From assembly GCA_944393685.1 (NCBI GenBank), contig CALYAW010000006.1:21205-85204 (forward strand): DNA of 64,000 nt, given 5' to 3'. The notes beneath the pieces are model-generated. The model saw only the letters and a list, made by a program, of their open reading frames with translations. It made no database searches and had not been told where the DNA came from. The stretch comes from an uncultured Alphaproteobacteria bacterium. GTDB lineage: Bacteria > Pseudomonadota > Alphaproteobacteria > RF32 > CAG-239. The position numbers were made by a program, and so were the translations under genes. Below, piece by piece: positions 18,995 to 28,362 of this stretch (the stretch's first letter is position 1; each line of letters opens with the position of its first letter).

Positions 18995-20341
18995 CTACTT
19001 AGAAATTATCACTTTAAAAACAGCATCATCATTTTCATATCGAACATAATATCCATGTAATGAAGCTATTTTTTCAACAATAGACAAACCTAAACCGCTC
19101 CCCTGCACTTTCTGCCCTGCCGGACGGAAAAAACGTTCACCGAGATGCTCCATATGCTTTTTATCCACTTTCACACCGCTGTTAGACACAATCAATCCGC
19201 TATCAGTAAATTCTATTTTTATTTGACTGTCTTTAGGACTATAACGCACCGCATTATCCAATAAATTACGAAGCAGTAAAGACCATAAAAAATTACGTCC
19301 ATATTTAATAGTATTATATTCTTTGTTCAAAATATCTATATTGAGTTGATAATCGACAAGAGTTTGTTGTTCTTCCACCGCGTTATTTAAAATCACCGTC
19401 CAATCTAAAACCTCTTCCGTATCAATATTCTGCAAATTACTGTCTAAACGAGACAAAGCCAGTAATTGTTCAACCAAACGAGAACTACGTTCAATTCCGG
19501 CCTTAAGATTAGCCAATGCTTTCTGTTGAACTTTTTTATCATCCGCAGACATTTCTGCAACTTCTAACTGCACTTTCAAAGCAGTTAAAGGACTTCGCAG
19601 TTCGTGAGCTGAATCCGAGATAAAACTCCGTTCACGCTTAATCATCTGCTCAATACGAGCAAATAACTGATTCATAGCTTTTGTTAAGGGTAGGATTTCT
19701 TGAGGAACATTACTCTCCGTAAGAGGAGATAAATCATCTGAAGAACGCTTGGAAATATGTCCTGCAAGCATTCTCAAAGAGCGTAATTCCATATGTACCA
19801 ACAAAATAATCAAAACGAGCAACGCAGCAAGCCCGCACAACCAAGGTCCTAAAGTTTCCTCAATTAGATCAAAAGCTACTTCATCACGATAGGCTAATTC
19901 TTGCCCAACGGCAATTCTATAATTACTATCGACGCTTTGCATCCAAACAATACGCCAAGGCTTTTTTTTACGTCCGATTTTTTGCTCTTCAAAACCGGAA
20001 GCATGCGGATGATAATTAAATAATTTCCCATTTTCGTTATCGTGAAAAATCATTTCTCCTTTGCTGTTAAAGACAGCAAATCCCAAAGCCTCATCTTCTT
20101 CCTCGCCATCATCATCTAAATCATCAATAATCTGATCCACCGCGTTTTGCGTAGAGGATTTAACATTACTCCAATCTGCGGTTGCAAGTTCTCTGACAAA
20201 AAGCAATTGATAAGTATCAAAAAACTCGTCAATTTGTTCACGGCTCTCAATCCATGACAAAACGCCGGCCCCTCCAAAAATAGCAACGGAAACGGCACAA
20301 AAAGAAATGATAAGACGAATTTTAAGACTGAGTTTTTTCAT
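18995..20341 (-). CDS. QseC-like sensor histidine kinase
   Basis: Inner-membrane two-component sensor of 448 residues. TM1 lies at about residues 10-30, a periplasmic region with an acidic cluster ([12 protein letters not shown]) near 73-84, TM2 at about 167-184, a HAMP linker, and the HisKA motif SAHELRSP with phospho-acceptor His246. The HATPase blocks [10 protein letters not shown] and [12 protein letters not shown] are intact. Its start overlaps the regulator stop by four bases (ATGA), so the two are coupled. The upstream order ygiW-like, regulator, kinase matches the enterobacterial ygiW-qseBC unit. The acidic cluster could bind a cation, which is inference. Confidence 0.9.
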   Translation of the reverse strand: MKKLSLKIRLIISFCAVSVAIFGGAGVLSWIESREQIDEFFDTYQLLFVRELATADWSNVKSSTQNAVDQIIDDLDDDGEEEDEALGFAVFNSKGEMIFHDNENGKLFNYHPHASGFEEQKIGRKKKPWRIVWMQSVDSNYRIAVGQELAYRDEVAFDLIEETLGPWLCGLAALLVLIILLVHMELRSLRMLAGHISKRSSDDLSPLTESNVPQEILPLTKAMNQLFARIEQMIKRERSFISDSAHELRSPLTALKVQLEVAEMSADDKKVQQKALANLKAGIERSSRLVEQLLALSRLDSNLQNIDTEEVLDWTVILNNAVEEQQTLVDYQLNIDILNKEYNTIKYGRNFLWSLLLRNLLDNAVRYSPKDSQIKIEFTDSGLIVSNSGVKVDKKHMEHLGERFFRPAGQKVQGSGLGLSIVEKIASLHGYYVRYENDDAVFKVIISK

Positions 20342-20997
20342 ACTTCCCCCAGCATATATCCAATTTTATTCACGGTTTTGATGACTTCTTTACCAAACTT
20401 TTTACGCAAATGATGTACATGCACTTCTACGGCATTGCTAGATACTTCATCTCCCCAAGAATAAATTTTCTCTTCAATAGTTTCTTTAGACAAAACTTTG
20501 TTGCGATTCATAATCAAAAGCTCTAATAACATAAGCTCTTTAGGTGCCAGAACGACATTTTTTCCGTTTTTGGTAACGGTTTTTGTTTCTGGATGATAGC
20601 AGATACTTCCCACCATTAAAACTGGTTCCATTTGGTCACTTCGACGACGAATAAGAGCTTTAAGCCTTGCAGCCACTTCAGCCAGAGCAAAAGGCTTAGC
20701 CAAATAATCATCGGCACCGCTTTCCAAGCCGAGCACTTTTTGGTCGACATCCCCTTGTGCTGTCAAAATCAAAACCGGCTCTTTTCGTTTTTTTGAGCGC
20801 CATTCCCGCAAAATAGAAAGACCATCCTTTCCGGGCAATCCCAAATCAAGTATAACAGCATCATAAGGAGCCTGAAAGACGGCCTCGCATCCATCCTCTC
20901 CATCGCAGAACCAATCTACGATAAACCCGAGTTTGCTAAGGCCGACATTCAAGCCATCGCCGATAAGCTGATCATCTTCAATCAACAAAATCCGCAT
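20338..20997 (-). CDS. OmpR/PhoB-family response regulator (QseB/PmrA-like)
   Basis: Cytoplasmic DNA-binding regulator of 219 residues. The receiver domain has the acidic pocket EDD near residues 7-9, phospho-acceptor Asp51 in ILDLGLPG, and Lys in the YLAKPF loop. The C-terminal winged helix ends [23 protein letters not shown], typical of the OmpR class. It lies between a YgiW-like secreted protein (12-base gap) and its cognate kinase. Confidence 0.93.
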   Translation of the reverse strand: MRILLIEDDQLIGDGLNVGLSKLGFIVDWFCDGEDGCEAVFQAPYDAVILDLGLPGKDGLSILREWRSKKRKEPVLILTAQGDVDQKVLGLESGADDYLAKPFALAEVAARLKALIRRRSDQMEPVLMVGSICYHPETKTVTKNGKNVVLAPKELMLLELLIMNRNKVLSKETIEEKIYSWGDEVSSNAVEVHVHHLRKKFGKEVIKTVNKIGYMLGEV

Positions 20998-21009
20998 TTA
21001 ATATTCCTT

Positions 21010-21369
21010 TTATTTTTTGATAACGGTATCTACGTCAATCTCAAAACTGGTAAAATCTTTATCAACTTCACCGCGAAGTTCAACGGTATCTTTTTCATTA
21101 ACAGAAAGACCTCTCCAGTCCTCATTATCAATTTCTACTGTAACCGAACCGGTGTTATCCGTAAACAAATATTTTTCACCACCGAGACTTTTCTCAATTT
21201 TTCCAACCAGAATAACCGCGCTATCATCACTGAGCTTTTTAGCCTCTTCTACAGAAACTGCAGCCTGAGACGGACCGGTGTATCCACCCATATTAGGATT
21301 TGCCCATACATTTGCAGATACTCCCATAACCAAAGCCAAAGCCGAAACTGCCATAAATTTTTTCATCAT
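21010..21369 (-). CDS. YgiW/YdeI-family secreted OB-fold (BOF) protein
   Basis: Periplasmic protein of 119 residues. Signal peptide MMKKFMAVSALALVMGVSANVWA, then a bacterial OB-fold with the family blocks YTGPS, VSVEEAKKLSDDSAVILVGKI, YLFTDNTGSVTVEIDNEDW and VELRGEVDKD. In E. coli this family (YgiW, also called VisP) is tied to stress tolerance and to QseBC. Start ATG at 21369, preceded by AAGGAG; a second ATG directly follows. It is the first gene of a likely three-gene operon with the regulator and kinase. Confidence 0.9.
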   Translation of the reverse strand: MMKKFMAVSALALVMGVSANVWANPNMGGYTGPSQAAVSVEEAKKLSDDSAVILVGKIEKSLGGEKYLFTDNTGSVTVEIDNEDWRGLSVNEKDTVELRGEVDKDFTSFEIDVDTVIKK

Positions 21370-21548
21370 ATTTCTCCTTAATGTTAAATGTTTTATCACT
21401 GATTACAGATATACATCAACATATCGACCTTAAGGTTCGCTTAAGAAACAAAATTTTTTTTTAATTTTTCATTTTTTACAAAAAAACTTGACTTTATGGA
21501 TACTAAAAACATTATATATCTGAGACGCATAAAGCATTGAGAATAAAA

Positions 21549-22733
21549 ATGGCCGCAACATCTTCACTATACTTAAATAAAGTCCAACTGCAAGCAGAAC
21601 TAGATCGTTGTTTAAATTGTAAAGCACAACCTTGTATGACAGCCTGCCCCGTTAACTGTAATCCTCAAGAATTTATAAATTATGCCAAACAAGGACGATA
21701 TGAAGAAGCGGTAAAGACCATTTGTCGCAATAATCCCATGGGACAGACTTGTGGCTTAATCTGTCCGGACAAATTTTGTATGCAAGCCTGTACACGACGC
21801 AAAATTGATTTTGCAATCCAAATACCTAAAGTTCAAGCTGCTATTTTAGAAAATTTTCGTTCAATGGCTCATGAACAAACACCTTTTAAGCCTAATGGCA
21901 TAAAGGTCGCAATTATTGGCGCCGGTCCTGCAGGTATTGCTGCCGCATCTATATTAAGTCAAAAAGGCTGCTTAGTTACGATTTTCGAAAAAGACTCACA
22001 AATCGGAGGAGCTCTTAACTTAATTCCAGATAAACGCCTCCCCCATCATGTTATTGAAAAAGATTGGAATTTTTTACCATACCGAAAAGAGATTACTCTA
22101 AAATTAAATACTCCCATATCTGATCCGCAACAACTCCTGCAACAAGATTATAATGGAGTAATAGTCGCCAGTGGAGAGCCAAACTGCAAAGAACTGCAAA
22201 TCCAAGGAGAAAATCTCTGCCTTTCATATATTCAATATCTGAAAAATCCGGATCAATACAAAACCAGCGGAAAAGTTGCAGTCATCGGCGGTGGGAACGT
22301 CGCAGCAGACTGCGCTTTTACGGCTAAATCAAACGGTTCTGAACACGTCGAAATGTTTATCCGTAGAAGATTGTCTGATATGCGCATCTCCAAGCATGAA
22401 TATCTGGAACTTATCAATCAGGAAATAAATATTACCCCCCTATGCAGTCCCGAAAAGGTTGAATCCGAGAATCAATTTTTGAGTTTAACGTTACACAAAA
22501 ATGAATACAAAAACAATCTATTATCTGCTATTCCCGATTCGACACTTAAATTACAAGGATTCTCTCTTGTTATAAAAGCTATAGGCAGCTATGCTGATTC
22601 CAAACACGATAATGAGCGCATAATCTATGCCGGAGATTGCAAAACCGGAGGCTCAACCATTGTCGAAGCCCTTTCTTCTGGACAAAAAGCCGCCTTTACA
22701 CTTTTAGATATTATTTCCGCTGCACCCAAATAA
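21549..22733 (+). CDS. FAD/FeS NAD(P)H oxidoreductase, glutamate synthase small-subunit-like
   Basis: 394-residue protein related to GltD and to the N-terminal half of dihydropyrimidine dehydrogenase (PreT). The N-terminal Fer4_20 domain has CLNCKAQPCMTACPV and CGLICPDKFCMQAC, ligands for two [4Fe-4S] clusters. An FAD Rossmann motif VAIIGAGPAGIAAAS follows, then an NAD(P) motif VAVIGGGNVAADCAF. The C-terminal FAD-contact block is YAGDCKTGGSTIVEAL. No GltB or pyrimidine reductase is adjacent, so the electron acceptor is unknown. ATG at 21549 was chosen over a TTG at 21537; the ribosome-binding site is weak for both. Confidence 0.85.
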   Translation: MAATSSLYLNKVQLQAELDRCLNCKAQPCMTACPVNCNPQEFINYAKQGRYEEAVKTICRNNPMGQTCGLICPDKFCMQACTRRKIDFAIQIPKVQAAILENFRSMAHEQTPFKPNGIKVAIIGAGPAGIAAASILSQKGCLVTIFEKDSQIGGALNLIPDKRLPHHVIEKDWNFLPYRKEITLKLNTPISDPQQLLQQDYNGVIVASGEPNCKELQIQGENLCLSYIQYLKNPDQYKTSGKVAVIGGGNVAADCAFTAKSNGSEHVEMFIRRRLSDMRISKHEYLELINQEINITPLCSPEKVESENQFLSLTLHKNEYKNNLLSAIPDSTLKLQGFSLVIKAIGSYADSKHDNERIIYAGDCKTGGSTIVEALSSGQKAAFTLLDIISAAPK

Positions 22734-22736
22734 ACA

Positions 22737-23225
22737 TCAGCATACGATAAGAGCATTTTCCCAAATCTGATACTTTTTTGCAAAAGAAACAGAAGCATTG
22801 GCAGGACTCGTAGAAGGCATTATTGCAAAATCGTAATTATGCAATAGTGTATCATGATATTTCTTAAAAAAAACAAATGCTTTCTGCCCATTAAACAAGA
22901 GTTTTTGTACATTTGGATAAGTGGCAAACAGCTCCCCAAAATTATTTGGCAGAGGATTCTTAATATCACTATCAAGACTCCCTTCTCTATTACAGCTTTG
23001 CAAACTATCCCATAACCCGATTCCATTTCTTAGCAAAGTATTCTTTTTCTCAGTATAATCAAGCCACTCACACTCGTTATTAAAGCGTTTTGCCATGATT
23101 TTCCAAAAAGCATTTTGTTTATGAGCATAATATTCACCGGCTTTGAGAGATACAACTCCAGGCATAGTTCCTATTATCAAAATACGAGTATTTTTATCAA
23201 TTAACGGCATAAAACTTTTAATCAT
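22737..23225 (-). CDS. Hypoxanthine/deoxyinosine DNA glycosylase (UDG family 6)
   Basis: 162-residue uracil-DNA-glycosylase-superfamily protein. The N-terminal motif IIGTMPGVVSLKAGEYYAHKQNAFWKIM matches the family 6 hypoxanthine-DNA glycosylases (GSMPG...YYAHPRNxFW), in two parts: the catalytic loop GTMPG and YYAHKQNAFW. The C-terminal loop PSTSPANA is the usual second active-site motif. It would remove deaminated adenine, and possibly mismatched bases. AAGGAG precedes the ATG at 23225. A structured, transposon-like stretch lies immediately upstream. Confidence 0.85.
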   Translation of the reverse strand: MIKSFMPLIDKNTRILIIGTMPGVVSLKAGEYYAHKQNAFWKIMAKRFNNECEWLDYTEKKNTLLRNGIGLWDSLQSCNREGSLDSDIKNPLPNNFGELFATYPNVQKLLFNGQKAFVFFKKYHDTLLHNYDFAIMPSTSPANASVSFAKKYQIWENALIVC

Positions 23226-23246
23226 CTCTACTCCTTAAATAGATAT

Positions 23247-23362
23247 CCCCCAGTAAACTGGGGGTTCTATAACTGCTACAAACCTTGCGGTTTGACCACG
23301 CTCGTTGGCGTGGAGCGGTGTTGTTCCAACACCTTGACATTCAGCCCCGAGTAAACTCGGGG
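23247..23362 (-). mobile_element. Miniature IS200/IS605-like relic with omega-RNA-like structure
   Basis: A 116-base stretch bounded by two hairpins that share a TAAA loop: CCCCCAG-TAAA-CTGGGGG (23247-23264) and CCCCGAG-TAAA-CTCGGGG (23345-23362). Between them are three further perfect hairpins: CAAACC-TTGC-GGTTTG (23279-23294), CCACGC-TCGTTG-GCGTGG (23296-23313) and GGTGTTG-TTC-CAACACC (23317-23333). Read on the minus strand, the end TTGTAGCAGTTATAGAACC before the last hairpin recalls the right end and guide RNA of IS200/IS605 elements. No transposase or TnpB frame is present, so this would be a non-autonomous (PATE-like) copy or solo remnant. Identification is from recalled patterns. Confidence 0.5.
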
Positions 23363-23384
23363 TTTTCTGTAAGGCAACTAATAA

Positions 23385-23414
23385 AAAAAGCTTCGTTTAT
23401 AAACGAAGCTTTTT
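23385..23414 (-). terminator. Terminator of rpsU
   Basis: Perfect 30-base palindrome, half-site AAAAAGCTTCGTTTA, with flanking A/T runs. It lies 17 bases past the rpsU stop and separates rpsU from the structured element. Confidence 0.85.
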
Positions 23415-23431
23415 ATTCCGAATAAACTAGA

Positions 23432-23638
23432 CTAGAAGCCTTCAGTATCTAAGCGTTTCCGAAGTTGTTTACGAGCACGTCTGATAGCCTCAGCCTGACG
23501 ACGAGCTTTCTTTTCAGAATTTTTCTCATGACAACGGCGTAATTTCATCTCACGAAAAATACCTTCACGCTGCATCTTCTTTTTCAAAACCTTCAAAGAT
23601 TGACCAACATCATTACCGATAACAGTAACTTGAACCAC
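23432..23638 (-). CDS. rpsU: 30S ribosomal protein S21
   Basis: 68-residue, strongly basic ribosomal protein. It opens [20 protein letters not shown] and has the [19 protein letters not shown] block typical of S21. The start is GTG at 23638, with GAGGTG 6 bases upstream. Monocistronic with its own terminator. Confidence 0.96.
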   Translation of the reverse strand: MVQVTVIGNDVGQSLKVLKKKMQREGIFREMKLRRCHEKNSEKKARRQAEAIRRARKQLRKRLDTEGF

Positions 23639-23727
23639 TTAAATCACCTCTTTTCAATATAAAAACAGTGTTAATCCAAAATAGTGTTTAGCTTGTAGCA
23701 TTAATTAATCAAAAATGCAACAAATTT

Positions 23728-24807
23728 TTATATTTCACCGATATACATACCCAACTCTTTAGCAGCTTTGACATATTCGCTTTTTGGATTGAGCAATGTT
23801 GTACCGGATTTAACCACTTCGGACAAATCAACAGCATCGATTTTTCCGCCTTTCCAAATAACCATTTTGTTGTCCTCACCGCGAGCCAAAACTTCAATAG
23901 CCTCAGCCCCATATAAAGAAGCCAACAAACGGTCAAAAGCAACAGGTACACCGGAGCGTTGAACATGTCCAAGAGTTGTTGTACGTACTTGAAAAGCATT
24001 GTAACGAGAACTGATTTCATTACACAAATACTGAGAAATACCGCCGTAAACAGCCTCGCCTACCAAATTCTTTTTATTAGAAAGATGCTCCCCAGCCTCG
24101 GTTTTAATACCCTCTGAAACGACAATAACCGCATGATTGCGACCACTAGCCTTAATTTCTTTAAGTTTGTTAATAACCCCGTCAATGGTATAGGGAATTT
24201 CAGGAACCAAACAAACATCGGCAGCACCGGCAATAGCAGAATGCATGGCCAAATGCCCTGCATCGCGTCCCATAACTTCCATAATCAAAGCTCTAGAATG
24301 AGAACGAGCCGTTAGCTCCAAACTGTCAATAGCCGATGTACAAACCTGAACAGCGGAATGGAAACCGACAGAAAACTCGGTAATTGGCGTATCATTATCA
24401 ATTGTTTTAGGAATACCGACAACTTTTGCCAAAGTTCCCTTACAATAATTAGAAACGATATTCATACTTCCGTCACCGCCAACAACCACAATGGCATCCA
24501 ATCCAAGCTCTTTAACACCGACGGCAAATTTACGGGTCATTTCCTCCAACGACTCCATTTTAACGCCCTTATTCAAAGAACCAAGATAAGAACCGCTCAA
24601 TCTCGGCCATGGAGAATCCGAAAAATTATGAACGGTCAGCACCTCAAAACTATGCGGTTTTTCTGTAATACCGTCTGTTCCGTTATGAATGCCGTATACC
24701 TCCCAACCTTTTTTAGTGGCAGCCTTTACAACTGCGCTGATAACCGCATTCAAGCCGGCACAATCTCCACCGCTTGTTAAAATTCCTATTCTTTTAATCG
24801 AACTCAT
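23728..24807 (-). CDS. pfkA: 6-phosphofructokinase
   Basis: Phosphorylates fructose-6-phosphate in glycolysis. 359 residues. The phosphoryl-donor loop reads VVVGGDGS with Gly113 (E. coli Gly104), the ATP-type residue, whereas the catalytic loop reads PKTIDND with Lys134 (E. coli Gly124), more usual in PPi-dependent or group III enzymes. Asp137 is the catalytic base. MGRDAGHLA and LGHVQRSGVP are further family blocks. AAGGAG precedes the ATG at 24807. The Gly/Lys pair is found in known ATP-using enzymes, so ATP is the likelier donor, but PPi use cannot be excluded by reading alone. Confidence 0.93.
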   Translation of the reverse strand: MSSIKRIGILTSGGDCAGLNAVISAVVKAATKKGWEVYGIHNGTDGITEKPHSFEVLTVHNFSDSPWPRLSGSYLGSLNKGVKMESLEEMTRKFAVGVKELGLDAIVVVGGDGSMNIVSNYCKGTLAKVVGIPKTIDNDTPITEFSVGFHSAVQVCTSAIDSLELTARSHSRALIMEVMGRDAGHLAMHSAIAGAADVCLVPEIPYTIDGVINKLKEIKASGRNHAVIVVSEGIKTEAGEHLSNKKNLVGEAVYGGISQYLCNEISSRYNAFQVRTTTLGHVQRSGVPVAFDRLLASLYGAEAIEVLARGEDNKMVIWKGGKIDAVDLSEVVKSGTTLLNPKSEYVKAAKELGMYIGEI

Positions 24808-24930
24808 TAAAAATTCTCCTTTTGAGTTGCATTATTGTTCATTTTGTTGTATACTAATACAGATTTTTGAAATAGTTTCCAGTAAAAAATTAAATTTAAC
24901 AGATGTTTTTTTAGAAAGGACTAAAAATTT

Positions 24931-25143
24931 ATGTTCAATAGGAACCCCACATCCAAATTGCAGCATCAGCTTTGTGAACTTAGATTAGAAGAAAGACGTG
25001 TATGCTCAGATATTAAACATCTTGTTTCCCAAAACAAAACCATTGATTTCTTTCAGGCTAAACAACTCAACACACTACGCACCGGCGTCCGTAAAAAGAT
25101 AAAAAGTGTTGAAGCACGCATTATGCCGAACATTATTGCCTAA
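24931..25143 (+). CDS. YdcH/DUF465-family small protein
   Basis: 70-residue, basic, helical protein. The segment LCELRLEERRVCSDIKHL, then IDFFQAKQLNTLRTGVRKKIKSVEAR, fits the coiled hairpin of DUF465 proteins, whose function is unknown. AAAGGA lies about 9 bases before the ATG. It has its own strong terminator. Confidence 0.65.
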   Translation: MFNRNPTSKLQHQLCELRLEERRVCSDIKHLVSQNKTIDFFQAKQLNTLRTGVRKKIKSVEARIMPNIIA

Positions 25144-25163
25144 TTTGATATTGCAAAAATATA

Positions 25164-25200
25164 CAATAAAACCCCGTTTTCAAGCAACGGGGTTTTATTG
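25164..25200. terminator. Bidirectional terminator between the YdcH-like and acrB genes
   Basis: Perfect 15-base arms (CAATAAAACCCCGTT and its complement) around TTCAAGC. It has A/T runs on both flanks and serves two convergent genes. Confidence 0.9.
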
Positions 25201-25201
25201 A

Positions 25202-28200
25202 TTATTCATTATGCTTTTTAGAACCGGAAAATAACTCTCCGACAATAGCAAACATCATTGGGACGAACAAGGTTGCAACAAAAGTTGAGGCAATCATCCC
25301 CCCTATCATTCCTGTGCCTATTGCATGACGAGAACCTGCCCCTGCACCAGAAGAAAGAGCTAAAGGCAACACACCAAACGTAAACGCCAACGAGGTCATA
25401 ACAATCGGTCGAAAACGCAACTTAGCAGCTTCAATTGCGGCTTCGGCATAAGACAATCCTTCCTCGACTTTCATAACAGCAAATTCCACAATCAAAATAG
25501 CGTTTTTCGCAGCCAAACCAATAAGCGTGACCAGTCCGACCTGAAAATACAAATCATTTTCCAACCCTCTTGCCCACGTTGCCAATAACGCCCCCAAAAT
25601 AGCAAACGGAACAGATAATATCACGACAAAAGGCAAAGACCATTTTTCATATTGCGCCGACAATATCAAAAATATCATAATCAAACCAAAAGCAAAAGCC
25701 TGAGCAGAAGCGCCTCCGGCCAATTTTTCTTGATAAGCCGAACCGATCCACTCTAAGGCATAATCAGTACCGAGAACTTTGCTTGCAGTTTCTTCCATTG
25801 CAGCAATTGCCTGCCCGGAAGAATATCCTGGCGCCGGATCACCCATAACTTTAGCTGCCGGAAAGATATTAAAACGATTGATTAATTCCGGTCCAGGAAC
25901 ACGCTCTACCGTAATCAAGGTCGACAACGGTACAAGTTGCCCGTTTTTAGATTTGACATAGACATAACGCAAATCATCCGGAGAACGCCTGAATTTAGCC
26001 TCAGCCTGTACTGTCACACGGAAATTACGCCCCATATAAGTAAAATCATTAACATACAAACTTCCGAATGTTGATTGCATAACCGTATAAACATCATTAA
26101 TAGCCACATCAAGAGCGCGAGCTTTTTCTCTGTCCAAATCTATACGATACTGAGGAGTCCCGACCGAAAAAGTCGTCTTAACATTTGACAACGCCGGATT
26201 TTTATTTGCCTCCTCCAAAAATTCTTCCGTTTTAAGCATTAAATCTTGAGGCGTTCCCCCAGCTTTATTTTGAATATAGCCTTCAAAACCTCCCGTTGTA
26301 CTCATCCCCATAATTGGCGGCAAAGAAAAAGCATACCCAATACCTTCTAGATTTGCTAATTGAGGCATAGAAGGCAGCATTCCCATTCCCATCGCCGTAA
26401 ACACACGAGCTAAACTATCGGCTGACTGAGATTCTTCAGAACGGAGCTTCCAATCATTCAAGACAATAAAGCTGATACCGGAATATGTATTCTGCGATCC
26501 TGACAACATATTAAACCCACTAATTGTCAAAACATCAGAAACATTAGGATTAAGTTGAACCTCTTTTGCCACCGTATTCGTAAATTCAGCTGTTCGAGAC
26601 AATGAACTCGCTGGCGGCATATTATAGGCCATCAATAAGGAACCTTGATCCTCATTAGGAACCAATCCTCCGGGAATAATCTTAAACATAAAAACAATTC
26701 CCAAACAAACAGCAATAAAACCTCCTATCGCCATCTTTCGATGAGATAAGAAGAAACGCACACCGGCTAAATACCACTCGGTTATCTTTTCAAAACCTTT
26801 GTTAAAAGTTCTAAAAAAAGCATTTGGCTCTTTATGACCTGGTTTAATCAACAACGCACATAATGCTGGTGTTAGAGTAAGTGCCACAAAAGCCGAAATC
26901 AAAACAGAAATAGCTATTGTTACAGCAAACTGTTGATACATCACACCGGTCATTCCGCCCAAAAAACCAATTGGCAAAAATACGGAAGACAAAACCAGCG
27001 CCACCGCAACAACCGGACCGGATACTTCCATCATCGCTTTAATGGCGGCTTCTTTAGGAGATAATTTTTCCTCACTCATCAGACGTTCAACATTTTCCAA
27101 CACGATAATAGCGTCATCAACCACAATACCGATAGCTAAAATCAAACCGAACAGAGTCAACAAATTAATAGAAAATCCGAGCAAATACATACCCGCAAAC
27201 GCACCAACAATTGAAACCGGAACCGCCAAAATAGGAATCAATGTTGCTCTGAAATTTTGTAAAAACAGATAGACCACCAAAATAACCAAAACAACGGCTT
27301 CAAAAAAAGTATGAACCACCTCTTCAATAGATACTTTCACAAAAACCGTTGTATCATAAGGGATCTTATAAGAGATTCCCTCAGGAAAGCTTTTTGACAA
27401 TCTTTGCATGGTCGCTCTAACTTGCTCAGAAACCTCCAAAGCGTTTGCCCCACTTTGCAAATAGATTGCAAACGCTACTGCATCTTTCCCATTATAGGTT
27501 GACTTTACACTGTAATCCTGAGCTCCCAGCTCAATACGAGCCACATCTTTAAGACGCAGCGCAGCACCTGTATTATCCGAACGCAAAATAATATTGCCAA
27601 ATTCTTTAACATCGGCCAAACGACCTTTGGTATTTACGCTATAAGTATAAGAAACGGGATTATCCATAGGCTCTTGCCCAAATTGTCCTGCTGCAAATTG
27701 AGAATTCTGCTCTTGAATGGCAGCAATAACATCTGTCGGCGTCATATCAAAATCTGCCAATTTATCGGGGCTAAGCCAAATACGCATGGAATAATCCTGA
27801 CTTGCAAACAAAGAAGCATCTCCCACGCCTTTAATACGTTTCAGCTCATCAATAATATTTAACAAAGCATAGTTTGATACATAAACGGTATCATACTGTT
27901 CATTAGATGATTGCATCGTCACAATCTGCAAAATATTATTTGATTTTTCTTGCACCGTCACACCTTGCTTTGTCACCTCAGCTGGTAAATTCGACATTGC
28001 CGACTGCACTTTGTTATTAATATCAATGGTTGCCTGATCCGGATCTGTCCCAATGTCAAAAACAGCGCCTATTGTCAGATATCCGCTGGATGTGGCGGTT
28101 GAATACATATAAATCATATTTTTGACACCATTAATCGCCTGCTCTATAGGAGCGGCAACGGTATCAGCCAAAACTTCTGCTGTCGCCCCCGGATACACGG

Positions 28201-28342
28201 CAGAAATTTGAATTTCTGGTGCCACAATGTTTGGATATTGTTCAACCGGCAAGACCTTAATCGACACAACACCTGCCAGCAATATTACCAGCGAAATAAC
28301 CGTAGCAAAGATAGGCCTCTGAATAAAAAATTTGGAAAACAT
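25202..28342 (-). CDS. RND multidrug efflux transporter, HAE1 family (AcrB-like)
   Basis: Proton-driven inner-membrane pump of 1046 residues, the usual HAE1 length. It opens MFSKFFIQRPIFATVISLVI with TM1 and has a periplasmic porter domain with NNKVQSAMSNLP. The proton-relay aspartates sit in TM4 as GIVVDDAIIVLENVE (E. coli Asp407/Asp408), with the partner Lys in GLAAKNAILIVEF of TM10. It lies 20 bases after its adaptor gene. No outer-membrane channel gene is present here, so a distant TolC homologue must complete the pump. Confidence 0.95.
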   Translation of the reverse strand: MFSKFFIQRPIFATVISLVILLAGVVSIKVLPVEQYPNIVAPEIQISAVYPGATAEVLADTVAAPIEQAINGVKNMIYMYSTATSSGYLTIGAVFDIGTDPDQATIDINNKVQSAMSNLPAEVTKQGVTVQEKSNNILQIVTMQSSNEQYDTVYVSNYALLNIIDELKRIKGVGDASLFASQDYSMRIWLSPDKLADFDMTPTDVIAAIQEQNSQFAAGQFGQEPMDNPVSYTYSVNTKGRLADVKEFGNIILRSDNTGAALRLKDVARIELGAQDYSVKSTYNGKDAVAFAIYLQSGANALEVSEQVRATMQRLSKSFPEGISYKIPYDTTVFVKVSIEEVVHTFFEAVVLVILVVYLFLQNFRATLIPILAVPVSIVGAFAGMYLLGFSINLLTLFGLILAIGIVVDDAIIVLENVERLMSEEKLSPKEAAIKAMMEVSGPVVAVALVLSSVFLPIGFLGGMTGVMYQQFAVTIAISVLISAFVALTLTPALCALLIKPGHKEPNAFFRTFNKGFEKITEWYLAGVRFFLSHRKMAIGGFIAVCLGIVFMFKIIPGGLVPNEDQGSLLMAYNMPPASSLSRTAEFTNTVAKEVQLNPNVSDVLTISGFNMLSGSQNTYSGISFIVLNDWKLRSEESQSADSLARVFTAMGMGMLPSMPQLANLEGIGYAFSLPPIMGMSTTGGFEGYIQNKAGGTPQDLMLKTEEFLEEANKNPALSNVKTTFSVGTPQYRIDLDREKARALDVAINDVYTVMQSTFGSLYVNDFTYMGRNFRVTVQAEAKFRRSPDDLRYVYVKSKNGQLVPLSTLITVERVPGPELINRFNIFPAAKVMGDPAPGYSSGQAIAAMEETASKVLGTDYALEWIGSAYQEKLAGGASAQAFAFGLIMIFLILSAQYEKWSLPFVVILSVPFAILGALLATWARGLENDLYFQVGLVTLIGLAAKNAILIVEFAVMKVEEGLSYAEAAIEAAKLRFRPIVMTSLAFTFGVLPLALSSGAGAGSRHAIGTGMIGGMIASTFVATLFVPMMFAIVGELFSGSKKHNE

Positions 28343-28362
28343 AATTGCACCTTTATGATAAA

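Noticed and set aside
23229..23380. CRISPR array or riboswitch at the hairpin cluster
   Set aside because: Repeats are two hairpins, not a series of equal direct repeats with spacers, and no riboswitch core is recognised; an IS605-like relic fits better.
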